A stretch of 64,000 bases of DNA from Rhinopomastus cyanomelas (GCA_013400115.1 VXBP01010356.1:605885-669884); one strand, 5' to 3'. Shown: positions 1-14,865, counted from the first letter of the stretch. Translations and numbers: made by a program. Notes: generated by a model not told the origin, from the letters alone.

Positions 1-3000
1 GATGCAAGACATCGATTTCTAGTTCTGGAAGTGGACTGAGCTTCCCTTTGATATGTGAAAACTATGCCAGGGAGCACTTTAGACATCTAGAGCAGCACAA
101 AACCTGGAGGCTGCAAAGAGAATCCAATCTTTTCAGTGAGTATTATTGTATTGCTTCTGTATGGCTGAGTTTTGGGGTAGAGTTCTCAGAAGAGAGTATG
201 ATAGGGAAGGTAGTTCTCTGCAGCTGAAGATATTGGGGCTTTCTTTTTCTCCTTGCAGGTCAGCAAATCTGAATTCTTTCTGGGAAATCCTGCAGACAGT
301 GAGACAAAACAAGATCTGCCTTTCTCACTCATCAAGGAAACATGCCAGCCATGACCCAGTGCTATGGTGTTGGAGAATATACTGAAGGCTTAACTAATTA
401 ACAACACGATTGGGATTTGACAGAAAAATCTACTCTAATTAAAACCCATCAACAATTTGCAAAGGAGCAATGATGATTAGAACTGCAAAAACAATTGAAT
501 GGGGCTAAAAGCTCTACACCCTGAACATAGCTGTTAGTTTTACTGAGTTGCTGTGGTCCCAGCAAACATCTTGGGGCCCTGTTATACTAGGTATTTCCAA
601 AGAGAAGATACTTATGGTTCCTGCTCTAAAGAGGTGGAATTTATTCTTATTTTTCACAAAAGACTGCCTCTCTTACTAAAAAGATCATCTTCCTATGCTG
701 CAGAAGGTTAGAGAGTTACAGAAGCAGTTAATATTTACAAAATACTATTTGCCTGTCTATATTTAGACACATCTTCAAGAGGAGCAGGTAATGGGTACAT
801 TTATTCTCATATCATTTTATCATGTTGACTGCCTAACTTGTCTAGGCATCTTGGCATTTAAAATTTCTAAAATCACACAGGTCACCCTCTTTACACCTCT
901 TTTACATATCTCCTTTCACCATGGCAAGCCAGGCCACTAAGTAGTTGAGGGAAAGCTGCCTCTGGATGAATTAAGATGCTGAGAGTTACAGGCTTCTCTT
1001 TTAAGAACTCCTTTCTGAGTAGAGGAATTCCGACTTTACAGTCACAGGCACATTTATTCCTGCTTCTGCCTCTTAGTAGCACTTCACAGTGAATTCCCAG
1101 CACATCTCAGACTTAACATGTGTCCACCACAGGAGATGTTTGGCTGACCCCCAGCCACACCACAGTTCCTTTTCTCCCCTCAGATTTCTGTTGCTCTTCA
1201 GGAAACCCTGGGTCAGGACTTGAAAGAACACAAGTACTTCACTGTCAACTGCAGTCCAGAAACCAAACATTTTGAGGTTATGAGCCTCTGCTGTTCCACA
1301 GAGATGCCTAACTGCTGGCATGAAGTCAGTGATAAAACTATCATTGGCTTCCACAGAAGCTAAGTCGGGCCAAAGCAGGCAGCAAGGCATACTTGAAAAT
1401 CTCACCTGCAAGATCTTCTGACCATCCACAGGATACAGCAGCACTTCATTCCTCTCTGTTTGCTGTGTGTGAGGCTGGGGTTAGGACTGGTTTCACTTAT
1501 TCCATGTAACTTCCTTTCAAACATAATACTAGTACAGAATTCACAAAAGTTTTGCAGATAAAAAAAAGGCAACCAAAAGCAAACAAGCCCATGATGAGAA
1601 ACAAAGTATTGCACAGATAAATCACAAGGTTGAAACAACAGAAACTGCCACATCAGCCTAAATAATGGGAAACATTCAGTTTAATTGAGGTCTCTTTTAG
1701 ACAGTGCAGGCAAACGGGGTATCTGGTTATTGTTAGTGATGAGGAGGGTGGGGAGGGGCTGGGAGTCTCAAAGCAGCTCCAGAAAGCATCCAGGAGACAG
1801 GATCTCCTGCAGCCAGTCGCTCAGTGCGTGCTCTGCAGCCTGGACAGCACAGTTTGCAGACAGATTTCTCTGGCTTGAGTTCCTTCCAAGATCAAAAATT
1901 GAATCCACCTGAGGTAAACGGACTCACAAATCACCTTATCTTACATGACATGATGGACAGATGTTTTCCTGTTACACTGCACTGCACAAATGGGACATGT
2001 TTTCCTCAGGTCAGGTTCCCAGGTTAATGCCTGGCACATGGAGTTGCCTTCTTGCCTTTCTTGAGGGAGAGATTGAAGGTAAAGAGCAGGCACCATGAGT
2101 TTGCCAAAAAGTGGGGACTTGCAGAAACCAACCAGAAGGTCCCAAAGGTGCTAACAGCATCAAGCCACCCTTGAAGTAGGGATATGAATGTTTCTAGATG
2201 TTCATACAGCAAGGAGTGCATCATAAAAATGAAAGTTCATCCTGCCTTGTGACTGTGCACAAACTACACAAACACAATACCTACTCTTTTCCCACTTCCT
2301 AGAGTCTGAATTGCCAGTGTAAAAGAAGACTTGAGGCCAGATGAGCACAACCAGTTTCACAGGAGTTGAGAAAGAAATCTACACTGAGACATAATGATGC
2401 TTGTAGCTGCTGCTCTGCCCACACATTGACTGCCAACTGGAGACAGCTCCCCAGTCTGTGGAGCACAGTGGTTACTATTAGATGTGCATGGACACATCAG
2501 ACCTGGTTTCTACAGCGTGGCAATGACTGTCTGGCATTTATTCTCCATCCCTCAATTAGTATATTGCCTACTAGAAGCTCAAAAATACACCAGTCACAGG
2601 GAAGCAGACAGACTTTACATTAGTAATTTGGGATACTGCCAAGAGAAAGAGGTAACTCCGTATGTAACACCTCTGTCTTCATATCCTCCTAGGACAGAGC
2701 GATGCTAAATTATTGCTCTCTTGAACTCCTCTCTCTTCAGTGACTAAAGCTCCATAAATGTGGTGATATATTTTGAGTCATGTGAATTGTCCTCCTTTCT
2801 TATATTTCATCCCACACCAAAATGCTGTGGGATACTTGAAGCTTCCCTGTCCACAGAACTCAAGGTGAAACCTTAGTAATGGTCATGATTTGAGAGCATT
2901 TCACTTCTTCCAGAGCGGGGCCTTTCAATTTGCTTTCTCTGTAGATTTATGGTCAGCACTATAAACTGGCAGATCCAGTGTTATGAAGTTTCTGATGATG

Positions 3001-6000
3001 AACTAGGGGACAGAACATGCTTCTAACACTTTTATCAAAACTTTGAACTGGTGTTTTATGTTGTCCAGCTTTGTGGGCTCAGCCTAAGCTGTTTTGTTGG
3101 ACAATCAGAATTGCATGAAATATTGCTCAGTGTAGTACAATAGCTGGCACCAGACCAAGTGAAACAAGGATTTTCAGAGACAATTTGATATTCCAGTACC
3201 TATTTTCACATGTAGAAATCTTTGCATTTCTACACAATAGGATTTGCATCTGCAATTAAATATCAGTGCTTGTTGATTGGTTTGAAAGAAGGATCCTTGA
3301 ACATTGTAGTACATTATCTTCACAAAGAAAAGATAGTTCTAAAAAAATCTCAGAAATAAAGCAGTCCAAACCAAGATAGAGAAAGAATTTGTAGAATTTA
3401 TCCTCCCTGTTGTAATGATCCTAAAACAGTTGGTATAAAGGTCTCTCACAAATGCCAAGCATGGCACTTGATCAAACTTGCCTCTTTTCCTTGTCTGGCT
3501 TTCTTCAGAAGAGGTACCGCTCAGACCCTTGTGCAGTGTGACTGTCTGGGCAAAGAAGACCCTGGAAAAGAACAAGGAGCAAACATCTTGCTAAAGGAGA
3601 GAGACAAGTGAGAAAGGTGATCTTCTCTGAGAGCTTTGTGGAACATCAGGCTGGTGTTACTAGCTTGAACCCAACCTTCACCACCCAAAAGAGAAAGTGA
3701 CTCCAGAAATAAAAGGATTTTTAAAAAGTCCCCCCCAAAAAACCACTGGTGGTTAAATATTAGACACATTGGAAATATTTTGTTAGAATAGTTTTCCTCC
3801 TGAAGAATGTTGTCCAGGAAAGAGAGAACGTAAAGAGATTCTTTAACTGTCTAATAGATCTTCTGCCTGAAAGATCTGCACTGGATCTATCCAACTAGAA
3901 ATTAATTACACTTTACGGATTTATATAATAGCTGTATTTATATTTGTTCAATATTCTACATTTATATTAGCACAGAGGTTTTGCTAATGCTGTGTGGACA
4001 GTGATCACCAAATACCTTTAGCCTGCACGTTGTGCATAAGATGTTCTTGAATTAACTAAAAGGAAGATGTAATCTGCATGGTTGATTCCTAAATTCCCAA
4101 CAAAATTAACAAAATGCAAGTTTTGGCTAGGTTTTGCTGAGTATTCTAGTGATGTTCAGAAGAGAACCCACACTAGTAGTATCCTGTTCTATCTGTGTCA
4201 TACTGCACCACTAAGCTAAGCGTAAAACCTTGCTGAGAGAATGTGTTTTTTCTGAGAGCACAGAGTAAATTAATTTGCCAAAGAGAAAAAACCCACTAAT
4301 TTTAAAATTGTAAGGTTCATTGAAATTCAAACTAAAATGCCATTTTCAAAAGATAGAAAAAGGTAATACATGTCATTCAAAGAAATTGCCAGGCTGCATC
4401 CATTTCCTCCTTTCTATTTTTTTTTTTAAATGTGTGTAAACCAGTTCATGTCAGTCCCAAATATTACTATTTTTTTTTTGTGAAACAACAGTGTACCTTG
4501 TAGATCAATGACCGCCATTTTAAAGCAATTATTTGATTTCTGTAGTGGCTGAAACCAAGTAATTATTTTCCTGATTCTCATTTCCGACAGTCAGTATTCA
4601 AGCAGATAGGGAACGTTTTCAAGGTCAGAATCAGAAGTTGCAATAGCACATTCCTGCTTTCAAGTTAAGCACATGCTTAAGTGCTTTGCTAGACTGAGAC
4701 CTGACACCTGTTTAAATCAAAACAAAACTCCATTGAACTCAGTGGTGTTGCATTTGTATGTAAGCAGCATATGTGAGAAGAAAATGAGACCCATATGGTT
4801 TTGTAAAAATCACAGCAAAATGTTAGACTAGTGTTGTGGATTAAAAGGAGGCCTAAAACTCACAGAGCTATTGTTATTTTAGTTGACAGTGCTGTATTTA
4901 TCTCATATGTCCTAGCTGTCTATTATATATTTAAGATAACATAGCCTCATCAACTTATACCAGCTAAGCCTGTGACCCCAGAAGTGAATTTTTAATATAT
5001 TAGGCACTGCAGAAACCAAATCTTGAGAATTACGGTCCTTTAATCAGCGAAGAGAAGTGACATCATATGCTTATCACAGCACAGCTCAGATTTCAAATAT
5101 AGCTCTGCTGGGAGCAATTCAGCTGAGTGAACAAATAAAATCTTGAGGCCTGAAGATGGCATCTGAGCAAACTATGAGGATTCTGCCTAAGAAGGTGGAC
5201 TGATATATCATCTTTATACTCTATGAAGCAAAAGTTGACATTTTTCACCAGAAAAAGGTCTCTTTTTTGATTGATGTATTTATTCAAGGACATGAGTATG
5301 TGATACCTAAGGATAAAAGGAGTTGACCAGCAAATTCTAATTAGCAAACATGAAGTCAGTAATCTTTTCTGCTCAGTGGACGATATCCCAGAGTAGATTT
5401 CTGCAGGTGCATGTCACTGGTGTCTCAGTCTGACTCCGAGTACAGCACCACAAACACTAAATGTCATCGTTAAGAGCAAAGACAAAAATGACAAAAAAAA
5501 GGTGTCTCTGCAGAGACCTCTGGCTCCAGGGCATCCTGGACACTGGAAATATACACAAACTCAGGGAGATACTGAACAAGTTCATGGAAAAGAAAAGCAC
5601 TGAGGTTGCCACTAGCACACTTTTCACGCATCCTTTGATAATTCCCTACTCTCAGCCACAACTGGAAATAGGATCCTCAGTTTAGTGGAGCCTTATTCTG
5701 ATCTATTTTGGCCATTTCTCATGGGGCCCTCTGTGGCAAAAAACAAGCACAGAGCTGGTGGCCTGCAATCTGTCATTTTCTAACAATCTTTTTTTTGTTG
5801 TACACATGCTCAGAAATATTCTGATCATCCCTAGTTGCCTAGGTAGGCCAAACGCCAGCATTAGAAGCAACTAAATGCCTCAGTGGCAAGCATATAAAGG
5901 CAGTTGACAATGCAGTACTGACATCAGTAAAGAAACTCCGCTACCCTGGCAGTGTGCTGCCTTAGAAAGGCAGGACTGCCGAGCACAAGCCAGGGTAGCC

Positions 6001-7989
6001 CTGGGGAGATTAATGCAGTGTGTCTGGAATGAAGGCGACATCCAACTTCACACAAAAGCAAATGTCTACAACACAGTTGTCATTACTCTTTTGTATGCCT
6101 GAAAAGATGAGACAATTTATAGCTGTCATGGCAAGTGGTCTAGTCAATTCTTTACACAATGCCTCCGAGTCTTGGCTGGTACAGAAAGGCATGATGAGAT
6201 CTCCACAACAGAGATCTCGGAGTATTGCCAAAGCCTCCTTGGTTCTTCAGAAAATCTGGGCACGTGTCAGTTAACAACAAGTTCAAAGCCATCCATGATG
6301 GTCCATTCTGACAGAGTAAAGTTGAAAGGCTGAAGAAATACTATCACCTCCTGCTTATGGGAACATTAGCTAGTGGGCAGAATGCTGACAACCTTGTCCA
6401 GGACAGAAGACATCCTGAGTTGTTCAAGGCTAATGGTAATGATGAGGTACAATAGGAGCAGAAACACAGGAAAGCAGGTACATGAAAGTCAGGGAAGCAG
6501 GGGTAAGACAGCAGTCTGGAGGATTTGCTGCTTTGAAATATTACAAAACTGAGTTTTGTTTTTCACCTATGAGGTCACTCAGTACTGAATCTCAAGCCAG
6601 TAAGTAAAAACTACCATACTCTTTAGGGCCCTGAGGACTGGGTGGTGCCAAGGCATGGCTTACAGAAGCAGATGGGACAGATCCACTGGTAACTCAGGAT
6701 CCTCATCGTGCAATTTTTTGATGGCATTTAGTCCTCAGCCTCTTATTCCCAGAACTAGCCATCCCCTGAATACACAACACTGTCAAGAACCTTCCCCACA
6801 AAATAGTCTTTGTTGCCCGCATTTCTTTGATGCTTTGATGCACTGTGCTCCTGTGGCATCTACTTTTGCACTTCAAGTACCTTTTTCTCCTCAAATGGGT
6901 AGTTTCACTGGCATAATTCATGTATTAAGAGTTGTACAGAGGACACTTCTTTAACAGCTGCAAACTACTGTAGATCCGCTGAGGTGTTCTGCTCTTAAAG
7001 TCCTAGTTGTGCTGGCTGCTCAGCAACTGGAATTGTATCCTACTGGATCCAGCAAATCCCCAAACTTGCATTGATTTGGTCAGCTCCTACAGAGCAGGTC
7101 CAATATGGGGGTGTGGTGTCAAGGGTCATAGCAATGATATGTTCTCCTTCACAAGCTGATGTAGCATTCAGTGATCTTTCACGAGTCCTGCAGCAGCTGG
7201 GGATACACTCGTGGGCTGCTTATGCAGAGTGGCTATTTTTCTCAGGGTAGCTGGTTTTGTGCAGGTTCTTACAGCACCACTGACAAAGGGAAATGGACTG
7301 GATTTTCACTGAGTGAAACACTGTCCCAGACAGATAGGAACAGCCAAATGAGCCTGTGTATGTCTTCTGCACATGGAACTAAAGAAGGTTCACTCAGAGA
7401 GCAGAGCCCCAGACTCTGCTCTCACTGATTGTGATGTGAACACACAGTAACTCTGCTGGACTCAGCACGAGCTATTAGTCATGTAAAACAACAAAGTTAG
7501 CTCCTTTAATCTTATTTTTTTCCCTTACTTTTCTCTGAACTGTCTCCAATTTGTCAATACTAGGAATTCAGTGTTTGGCCCCACGTGCCAGGTACAGCCA
7601 CAATAGAGGAGCTATTACTTCCTTACTGTGTAAGACGATGCCTTTGGCATATGCAGCTTCAGAACCTTAAGATTTTTGCATCCCATTGAATCATTTAATG
7701 TGCCAGAATGATCTCTCCAGAAGCAGCCCTATACTTCCACTAGTCCTGCCAATGCATGTTTCCTTTTCCTATGAAGTAGGTTGGGTTCAGATTTATTTTC
7801 TCTACAATCTTCTTCCTTGCTTGCTTCAATCCCTCTTGCATTATGTTTCTGTATCAGCCATCATCACATATCCCAGTTAAAGATTGAAGCAGATTTCATG
7901 ACCAAGAACATATAATGGTCTCGAAAATTTGTTTTGTTTTATTCAAAATCAGCTCTGTAAGTCAAGAACCTAGATCTATCAAACCATAT
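1..7989. other. Non-coding stretch, no gene seen
   Basis: About 8 kb of AT-rich sequence. Open frames are short (under about 105 codons), overlap on both strands and resemble no family I know, so I treat them as chance. I see no CR1 tail, tRNA or LTR ends. The only repeat-like signal is a possible ancient repeat near 4655-4765. Simple A or T runs occur near 4418-4428 and 4471-4480. Confidence 0.6.
4655..4765. repeat. Possible ancient amniote interspersed repeat
   Basis: The stretch carries a near-palindrome at 4665-4680 (TTAAGCACATGCTTAA), then AGTGCTTTGCT and, about 50 bases on, a CCATTGAACTCAGTGG motif. In my memory these phrases recur in very old repeats shared by turtles, crocodilians and birds. 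The family name is not certain, and a chance resemblance is possible. Confidence 0.3.
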
Positions 7990-8720
7990 AATCATAAAAT
8001 CATAGAACCATAGAATGGTTTTGGTTGGAAGGGATCTTAAAGATCATCTAATTCCAACTGCTTTGTCATGGGCAGGGACCCCTCTCACTAGACCAGATTG
8101 TTCAAAGCCCCATCCAACCTGGCCTTGAACACTTACAGGGGTGAGGCATCCACAGATTCTCTGGGCAACCTGTTCCAGTGCCTCACCACACTCACTGCAA
8201 ATAATTTCTTCTTAATTTCTAATCTGTCCTCTTTCAGTCTGAAGCAGTTAACCCTCATCCTATGGGAGTCCCTTCTCATATTTTTTGTAGACTCTCTTAA
8301 GTACAGGAATATTTTCCCAGAGCCTTTTCTTCTTCAGGCTGAAAAATCTCAGCTGTCTCAAAATGTCCTCACAGCAGGAGTGCTCCAGTCCCCTGATCAT
8401 CTCTGTGGATTCCTCTAGACTCACCTGAGCAGGTCTTCGTCTTTCTTGTGTTGGGGCCCCAGAGATGGACTCAGCACTCCATGTGAGGTCTCAACAAAGT
8501 GGAGCAGAGTGGTGGAATCCCCTCCCTTGATGAGCTAGCCATGCTTCTTTTCACACAGCCCAGGATGCCATTGGTTTTCCGGGCTTGGTGTGCACATTGA
8601 TGGCTCATATTCTGTTTTTCATCCACCAACATCTCCAAGTCCTCCTCTGCAGGGCCTTATCTATACAGATCTCTTACTGACCTGCCATAAAGAATACTCT
8701 CTGCATCTTAAAGCTGTCTG
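7990..8720 (-). mobile_element. CR1 LINE, old 5'-truncated copy
   Basis: On the minus strand this ends in the CR1 signature: a GATGATCTTTAAGATCCCTTCC-type 3' UTR followed by repeated ATTCTATGRTT octamers, read here in reverse from 7990. Moving right, the sequence follows the reverse complement of the CR1 ORF2 C-terminal region, with a CTGTTCCAGTGCCTCACCAC phrase at about 8170 and a CCAGGATGCCATTGGTTTTC phrase at about 8561. Similarity fades after about 8660, so the right boundary is approximate. No coding frame survives and substitutions are many, so this is an old fossil. Shorter and much more diverged than the copies near 48-51 kb. Confidence 0.9.
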
Positions 8721-11700
8721 TTTTCATTACCCTCCTAGAGGATATTTTCAGCCCAGCAACAGCATCTTTCTACAGGACAACTTTCCATTGATTATCTAAG
8801 TTGGTTTCATTGCAAGACACTGTGATTATATATTCCTGTAAAATCCAAGTAACCTGGTAAAAAAAATACTAGGTTTGCCAGGTAAGGTTAACTTTTTATA
8901 ACCTGTACTGCTGATTTTCATCATTAAAATAAAAGTAAAAAAAAAACCAAATATGACAAGAAGACTTTTTCTGAACTGAAGATGGATTGTGTTGCTTTCC
9001 TCTGCTCTTTTGTTGCCTTCCATCAAAGATTTAAGTTTATTAAGCTATTCCCTAAACATTCTAGGATGCATAATACTTTCTTATCTCTGTATGTTCACAT
9101 GTTCCCCTAACAAAGTTATTGAAGGTGAGTCTTTCTGACCTGACTTCACATATTTTTCTTGGAACAGGACTTATTTTTAAAGGGGATCACAATTTCAGCC
9201 AACTTTTGCATCTTTATTTATTTATATTTTAATAAGCCACTCATTTCCCAATCAAGGAACAAGGACAGCTTTGGTTAAAAGCCAAACTCAGGCACAAAGA
9301 AAGCAATAATAGAAAAAGATACATTGAACCATTTTTTAAAAAAAGAAGTAATAGATGGCAATAAATATCAGTTAAAAGCTGTGAACTGCAGTTAACTGAT
9401 AAAGGAGGCAAAAGATACCAGGAAAATTACTTCTGGCCAAAGTCAAGTGTTTAGGTAAGAATGTAATAGCAGAAATTCTAACAACTGGGATTGTCTGTTA
9501 CCTGACTGAAGAGTGTAAAATTGCTGATAAGAGACAACTGAGAACAGGAAAAATAGCCAGTTCAGTGAGTAGTTTAGCTCTGGAGTTGGAATACTTACTA
9601 AAGAAGCTGGTGAGACCTTTCAACTTAGACAGTCTGGTCTGTGTGCACATGCAACCTCCGAAAGACTTAGCCAAGAGTCAGGACTTGATTAGCATGTCCT
9701 AAAAGGCAGAGAAATTCAAGAAGTCTGAAGAAAAATCATTTTTCCTGCTCCAGAGACCTTGAAAGCAGCTCAAGCAAAAAAATGGGAATGTTGGTAGATA
9801 ATGCAGCTGAAAGGCAAAGAAAGAATGGAAGGCTTAAAATAAAAATAATGCTGCTAGAGAAATTTTTACAGCAAATAGAGTTTGATGTGCAAACCTGGTA
9901 TAAGTTGGAGAGATGGTTGGTAAACATAATGCTTGAGATCTGGGCTGATATGTGACTGTACATAATACAACATTCCACACACAGACTGGCATTGTAGTAT
10001 TGACAAAGGCATGATTTAGATAAAGCTTAGGTATCTGAGATCTGCAGAAGACTCTAGAGAGGACACACTGACAAAACTAAAAGGATCTGAGTATACGACT
10101 TTATCTGACTAGATCAGCAGTGTGGCAGGTGGGCATGTAAGCTGATGGTTGTCTCTCTTGTATTGTCTTGGTACCTTGTGTGAATGATTAATAGACATAT
10201 CTGCATTTGGAGAGGGCATCTTTGGTGGGAAAAAACATAATACCAGCAGTAAAGGGATAGCAAAACCACTTCTTAACAATCAATTTAGAGCTTGATTGGT
10301 AATCAAAATGACTAGTGACAAGTAGAAGAAATACAAATGTCTTAACCTGGTGAAAACACCACAGGTGAATGCGGTCTTTCAGCCAGCAGAGAAAGGCATC
10401 ATTACAGTCAGTGCCTGAAAGGCAGAGCCAGAAATCAAGAAATAAAAGACACATTTTGAATGCAAAGGATGATTAATTTAAGGACAAACTACCAGAGGAA
10501 GTGGTGAATTCTCCTATAACTCAGCTCAGCACAAAGTGGGACCCATCAATCAGTGACACACAAGGGATCCGATTAAAACATCTGTAAAGCATTCCTGGCA
10601 TTAAGGTCTCTGTGTTTCTGGACAATCCTAGCAATAAGCCACACCATCTGACCCAGTAACCTGCAGCAGGAAAATGGCTCTGATCAGCTGCACACAGCAA
10701 CCTCACTCTTCCCACTCACAGAATGGATTGCTCCCTCATACAGTTCCCATCCTGGCAACACAGGAGCTTAAGAGATGAACAGAGCTTGCTTTGAAACTGA
10801 AGGAAACTCGTATACATACCTTACCAGCAGGGAAACACATACTTTACAAGGTAAACCGCACCTAGACTTTTTTTTTTCCTTCCCTCTCTTTTCAAATCAA
10901 TCAGGCCCTGTAAGTTTGACTCTATATACACCTCTCTTGCCTTCTGTCAAAGAAAAAAATTCATTTCTAGGTGAATATACAATCTCTTCCATTCAGGACT
11001 GGTGCTGGCAAAGCGATGGGAAGTTGCTACTGCCAACATGGATATGGGCTGTGGCCACAGAAATTCAACAGGATTGACACACTGATGGAGCTTAGATGCC
11101 ATCCAGAGTTTGGGGATTTGGGTTCCTCTGCTCAGAGGCAGAGTGCAGCAGTCAGGTTTGCTACAACTCAGGAAGCAGCAGGCACTGTGAGAACCACCCA
11201 TCTGCCAGGGACACTGTTCCAACCAACCACTGATGTCCCTTCTCCTGCTGGACCTTAGGTCCACACTCAGCCTTTGTCATCCTGCTCATTATCTTATCAC
11301 AATCCACAAATTTTGAAGAGCCTGGTTACCCTACATACCCTGAGGGAAGCTAGTAGCAATGAGATGCAATGAGATCACCTGTGAGAAACTTCTCTGAGCA
11401 CAACTCAGAAGATGAGAAGTGTTTTAGACTTGCTCGTAATTTGGGCTTTGGCAGGTCTGAGCATAGAGAGCTTCAGTTTTCAAGTCTGTCAGTGCAGTTT
11501 CTCATGCCAGCTTCATATTCACTGGAGGAAATAAATGAGAAAGAAGAGGTGGGAGAGATGAACTTTGTAACAAGCCACATCAGTGTAGGGAAGCAGGGTA
11601 AGGTAAGTAGAGTTTATTTTACCAGTACTGCATAGGAAGTCTCTGCACTGAAAATTGATGTCATCCCAGTCAGCATTCCATGTTATTTCTGGCACCTTTT

Positions 11701-14700
11701 TAAATTGATTTTTGAAAAAACCCAGGGAGTCCCTCAGCAGACCACACCTCACAGGTCCCTCCACTGTGAGCATCTCACTGGAAATGAGGGCTGTTCCTAA
11801 ACTGCCAGGTAAAAGTGTCTCTTGGGGTCTAGTGACACTGCAGCCAGCTTAGACACATTGATTCCATTTGCTACAGAAGCATGGGTGCCTGTAGCAAACT
11901 CTGCACCTTCCACCTCGGTACTGTTTTACATTAAGGGAAAAGTCCTGAACAAGACCCTGCTGCCTTGTTTTACTGGGTGTGATCTGTTACATTTCATTCA
12001 GGACATATTTGACCCGAATAAGAGCAAATAATTTGATATTTTTTTTAAATATCAGATCTTCTCCTGCTTTCTGGGGCAAAAGGTACGTTTTTCAAACTCC
12101 CACTTCAGGTTTGGTTTCAAAAAGTACTTTCAAGGTACTCGTTGACTGTGTCATGTAATGTGCTCATCTCAACCTCCCAAACCTGGTTTTCAGGCAGAAA
12201 AGCCGAAACACGGGGGTCAGACTCAGGCCCATCGTTGTGTCTGGACCCATAGAGGGCACCAGACACTCATTTTTCAGAGCACTGTCCAGGTACTTTCCTG
12301 TCCTCCCCAGCTGCGTGAAAGGCTGAGGGCTCCTGGGATGACGAGTGGGAGCTCAATGGCAGTTGAGAATTTGAATTCTAACCTGAACCGCTGTAATGAT
12401 GGGCATTTCCATTTTTAATTAAATATTAAAATTAATAAAATACTAAATCAAATAAATGTTGAAAATAAAAGCTTGCCTTAATCAGAACTTTTTCACAAGT
12501 ATCTGACAGAAAGAAACATCAGCTAAACATTATTTTCTGTTTCAAGAATTCAAACAAGAAACAAAAAATAATCTGTGACATGAAAAGTCTCCTCTCATGG
12601 GAAAATCCAAGCACTGAAGTTTGAAACTATCAGAAGAAACTCTTCTGACTCTCTACTTCTTGTTTTCTCTTCTACAAGAGAAAGTGAAATTAAAGCAGAG
12701 TTTGGTGTCACTGAATCTGCATCTTTCACCAAAAAAGCTCAAACAGGACATTTCCTCTCCCTCTTGCCCAAATTGTCTCAAATCAGTGCTCTCCAGGGGA
12801 AGTGTTTCAGTGGCCTTTGTAAAGATCACACTCTGAGAGACCCCTTTCACTGTTTACCCACCACCAGCGATAAACGCAGCGATAAACGAGGCATAAATGA
12901 ACAGGAAGAAAACCAAACAAGCTCATTATGTGACTCACTCTCACGTGAAAGAGTTCACTGTCTGTCATAACCACAAGTCCTGGTTTTATCACAGTGGTTT
13001 ATTTAATCTGTGAGTGAACTCTAGATATCATCTAACCCATCTACTCCCATCTTTGCAACCCATGGGTGTCTGTCCTACAGGCAGAGCCTTTTTGAAGCTC
13101 ATTTCCACATCTGACAAAGGGAAACTGGAGCTCTGGCAGTCCCAAACCAGCAACAGCCAGATGCACCCTATGATACGAAGCATCTGAAATATCTACCAAG
13201 ACTGAAATATTACACAGGGAGCTGCATAACATCTTGCTGCTGCACAAACATGGATGTGTCTAGTTAAATAGATAGCATCTAGGAAGTCGCCTGCAGTAAA
13301 CCTAAATAACTTTGGGAAAGGGAGGGCAGGAATACCACACTCGGAAGCAAGATTATGATCAAAATATTGAGGCAGTTCCCTTCTCTTGATAACTGTCCAA
13401 ACTAGTATCCTCAATTTCAGAGCCTCCAAGTCTCCCTGGGTTTGAAAAATGCATGCTTCTGTGAATTTCTCAGTTCAGGCTTCCCTTTTATTTTCAGCAA
13501 ACTTTACTCCCCCCAGTCTCCAAATGACACTTCACTTTGCAAGCATGGAGGATGCAACCTTCAGTTTTTCATAAACATTAGTGGAGTTGGACAAAGCCCC
13601 ACATTCCTACACCAACTAGAATTTGGGTGTCTTTCTAGGACTGAATATATCTTTCTGCTTAGGACAGATTTTGCTTTGTACTCCTTCCCCATTTCTCTTC
13701 CTTAAGTAAGAGATTAGATTATCCTTAAATAATATGTTTCCCAACTGTTCCGTGTGTCAAACCCTCTCTGCTTCCTGCTTCATCCCTGCTTTGTATCCTG
13801 TGCACATGGCCTAAGAGATCAGTTGTTCAGCCTCAGGGGGCAATTAATCCCCAGCACTGTAATCTGCACAGAGGCATTTAATCTTTCAGGAAAGATGCAC
13901 CTGAAAAGAACTTTCTGAAAAGCAAAGGGTTGATAGAAACCACTGAGTAAAGCCAACAGTTTAGCCAGAGGCTGGGAATCTCCTCTCTGCTCTGATCAGG
14001 TTTCCTCAGAAATTGAATGCGGAGCCTTCCAGCAGACATTTTTTTTAAGGCTGATGAGCAGAAGTCCTCAGGATTCAATTTCGGGATCTCCTTAGAAGTT
14101 CCTGTTGCATAACCTAGTTCTCCCAGAAAAGTGTTTGATCCTTATCCCTCTGGTGAGAGAATCTTTCCTGGCATCAGGCTGATCTTTCCTCAGCCTTCAT
14201 ATTTTTATGATCAGTTTCCAGATAGTGGATCTAGAGAGCAGAGACTCTCCCTGTTGCACCAACTCCAAATACCCAGAGGTACTAATCTCACCTTTAAGTC
14301 TGGATATGCAACTATGGCCACAGTCATTTGAAAGCTCTTTGGTGAGCTAATCACAGAGTGATGCATACTTCATTTTACCACCTTGCTCTGTATCATGATA
14401 TTGGATGACTATTCAATAGAATTAATACCAAACATTCTGAGAGGGATTTCTCTAGAGCTTTACTATATTTCTAAAGCTTTCTATGTCTTATTTGACTACC
14501 TTGAATTCTTTTGCATTTAGGCTGTTCTAACTGTCTCCTCCAACTGCTCAACCTTTTTTTGCTTAGAGGGTTGGCTGAGGACAATGGCAAACAGCACAGG
14601 AATCCTACTTGTAAACCAGTAGTGCACAGGCATTACATCTTCTTCTTAAGACTGGCAATTGAGTATGCAGATAGGAAGTGAGTACTGTGTTGAGGACATA

Positions 14701-14865
14701 CCCCCTCCTACAGCATGTTCTCTGCCCATCCAGGAACACTTTACAGACATCCAACACTCATATTTATGGCTTGGAAGACTTATTTCAATGTAATGCACTG
14801 CATGGACTCCATCACAATCTCTGCATTGTTAGATGTAGATATAATAGTGAAATACATTTTTTAGT
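8721..14865. other. Non-coding stretch, no gene seen
   Basis: Six kilobases of AT-rich sequence without a recognisable gene, CR1 tail or RNA gene. Open frames are at most about 105 codons, and the overlapping plus and minus frames near 10775-11264 show no family signature. A 12-bp tandem repeat lies at 12865-12900. Confidence 0.6.
12865..12900. repeat. Short tandem repeat, 12-bp unit
   Basis: Two perfect copies of CAGCGATAAACG lie at 12865-12876 and 12877-12888. A degenerate third copy (AGGCATAAATGA) follows. Each unit carries a CpG and an ATAAA core, which may be only a slippage product. Confidence 0.7.
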
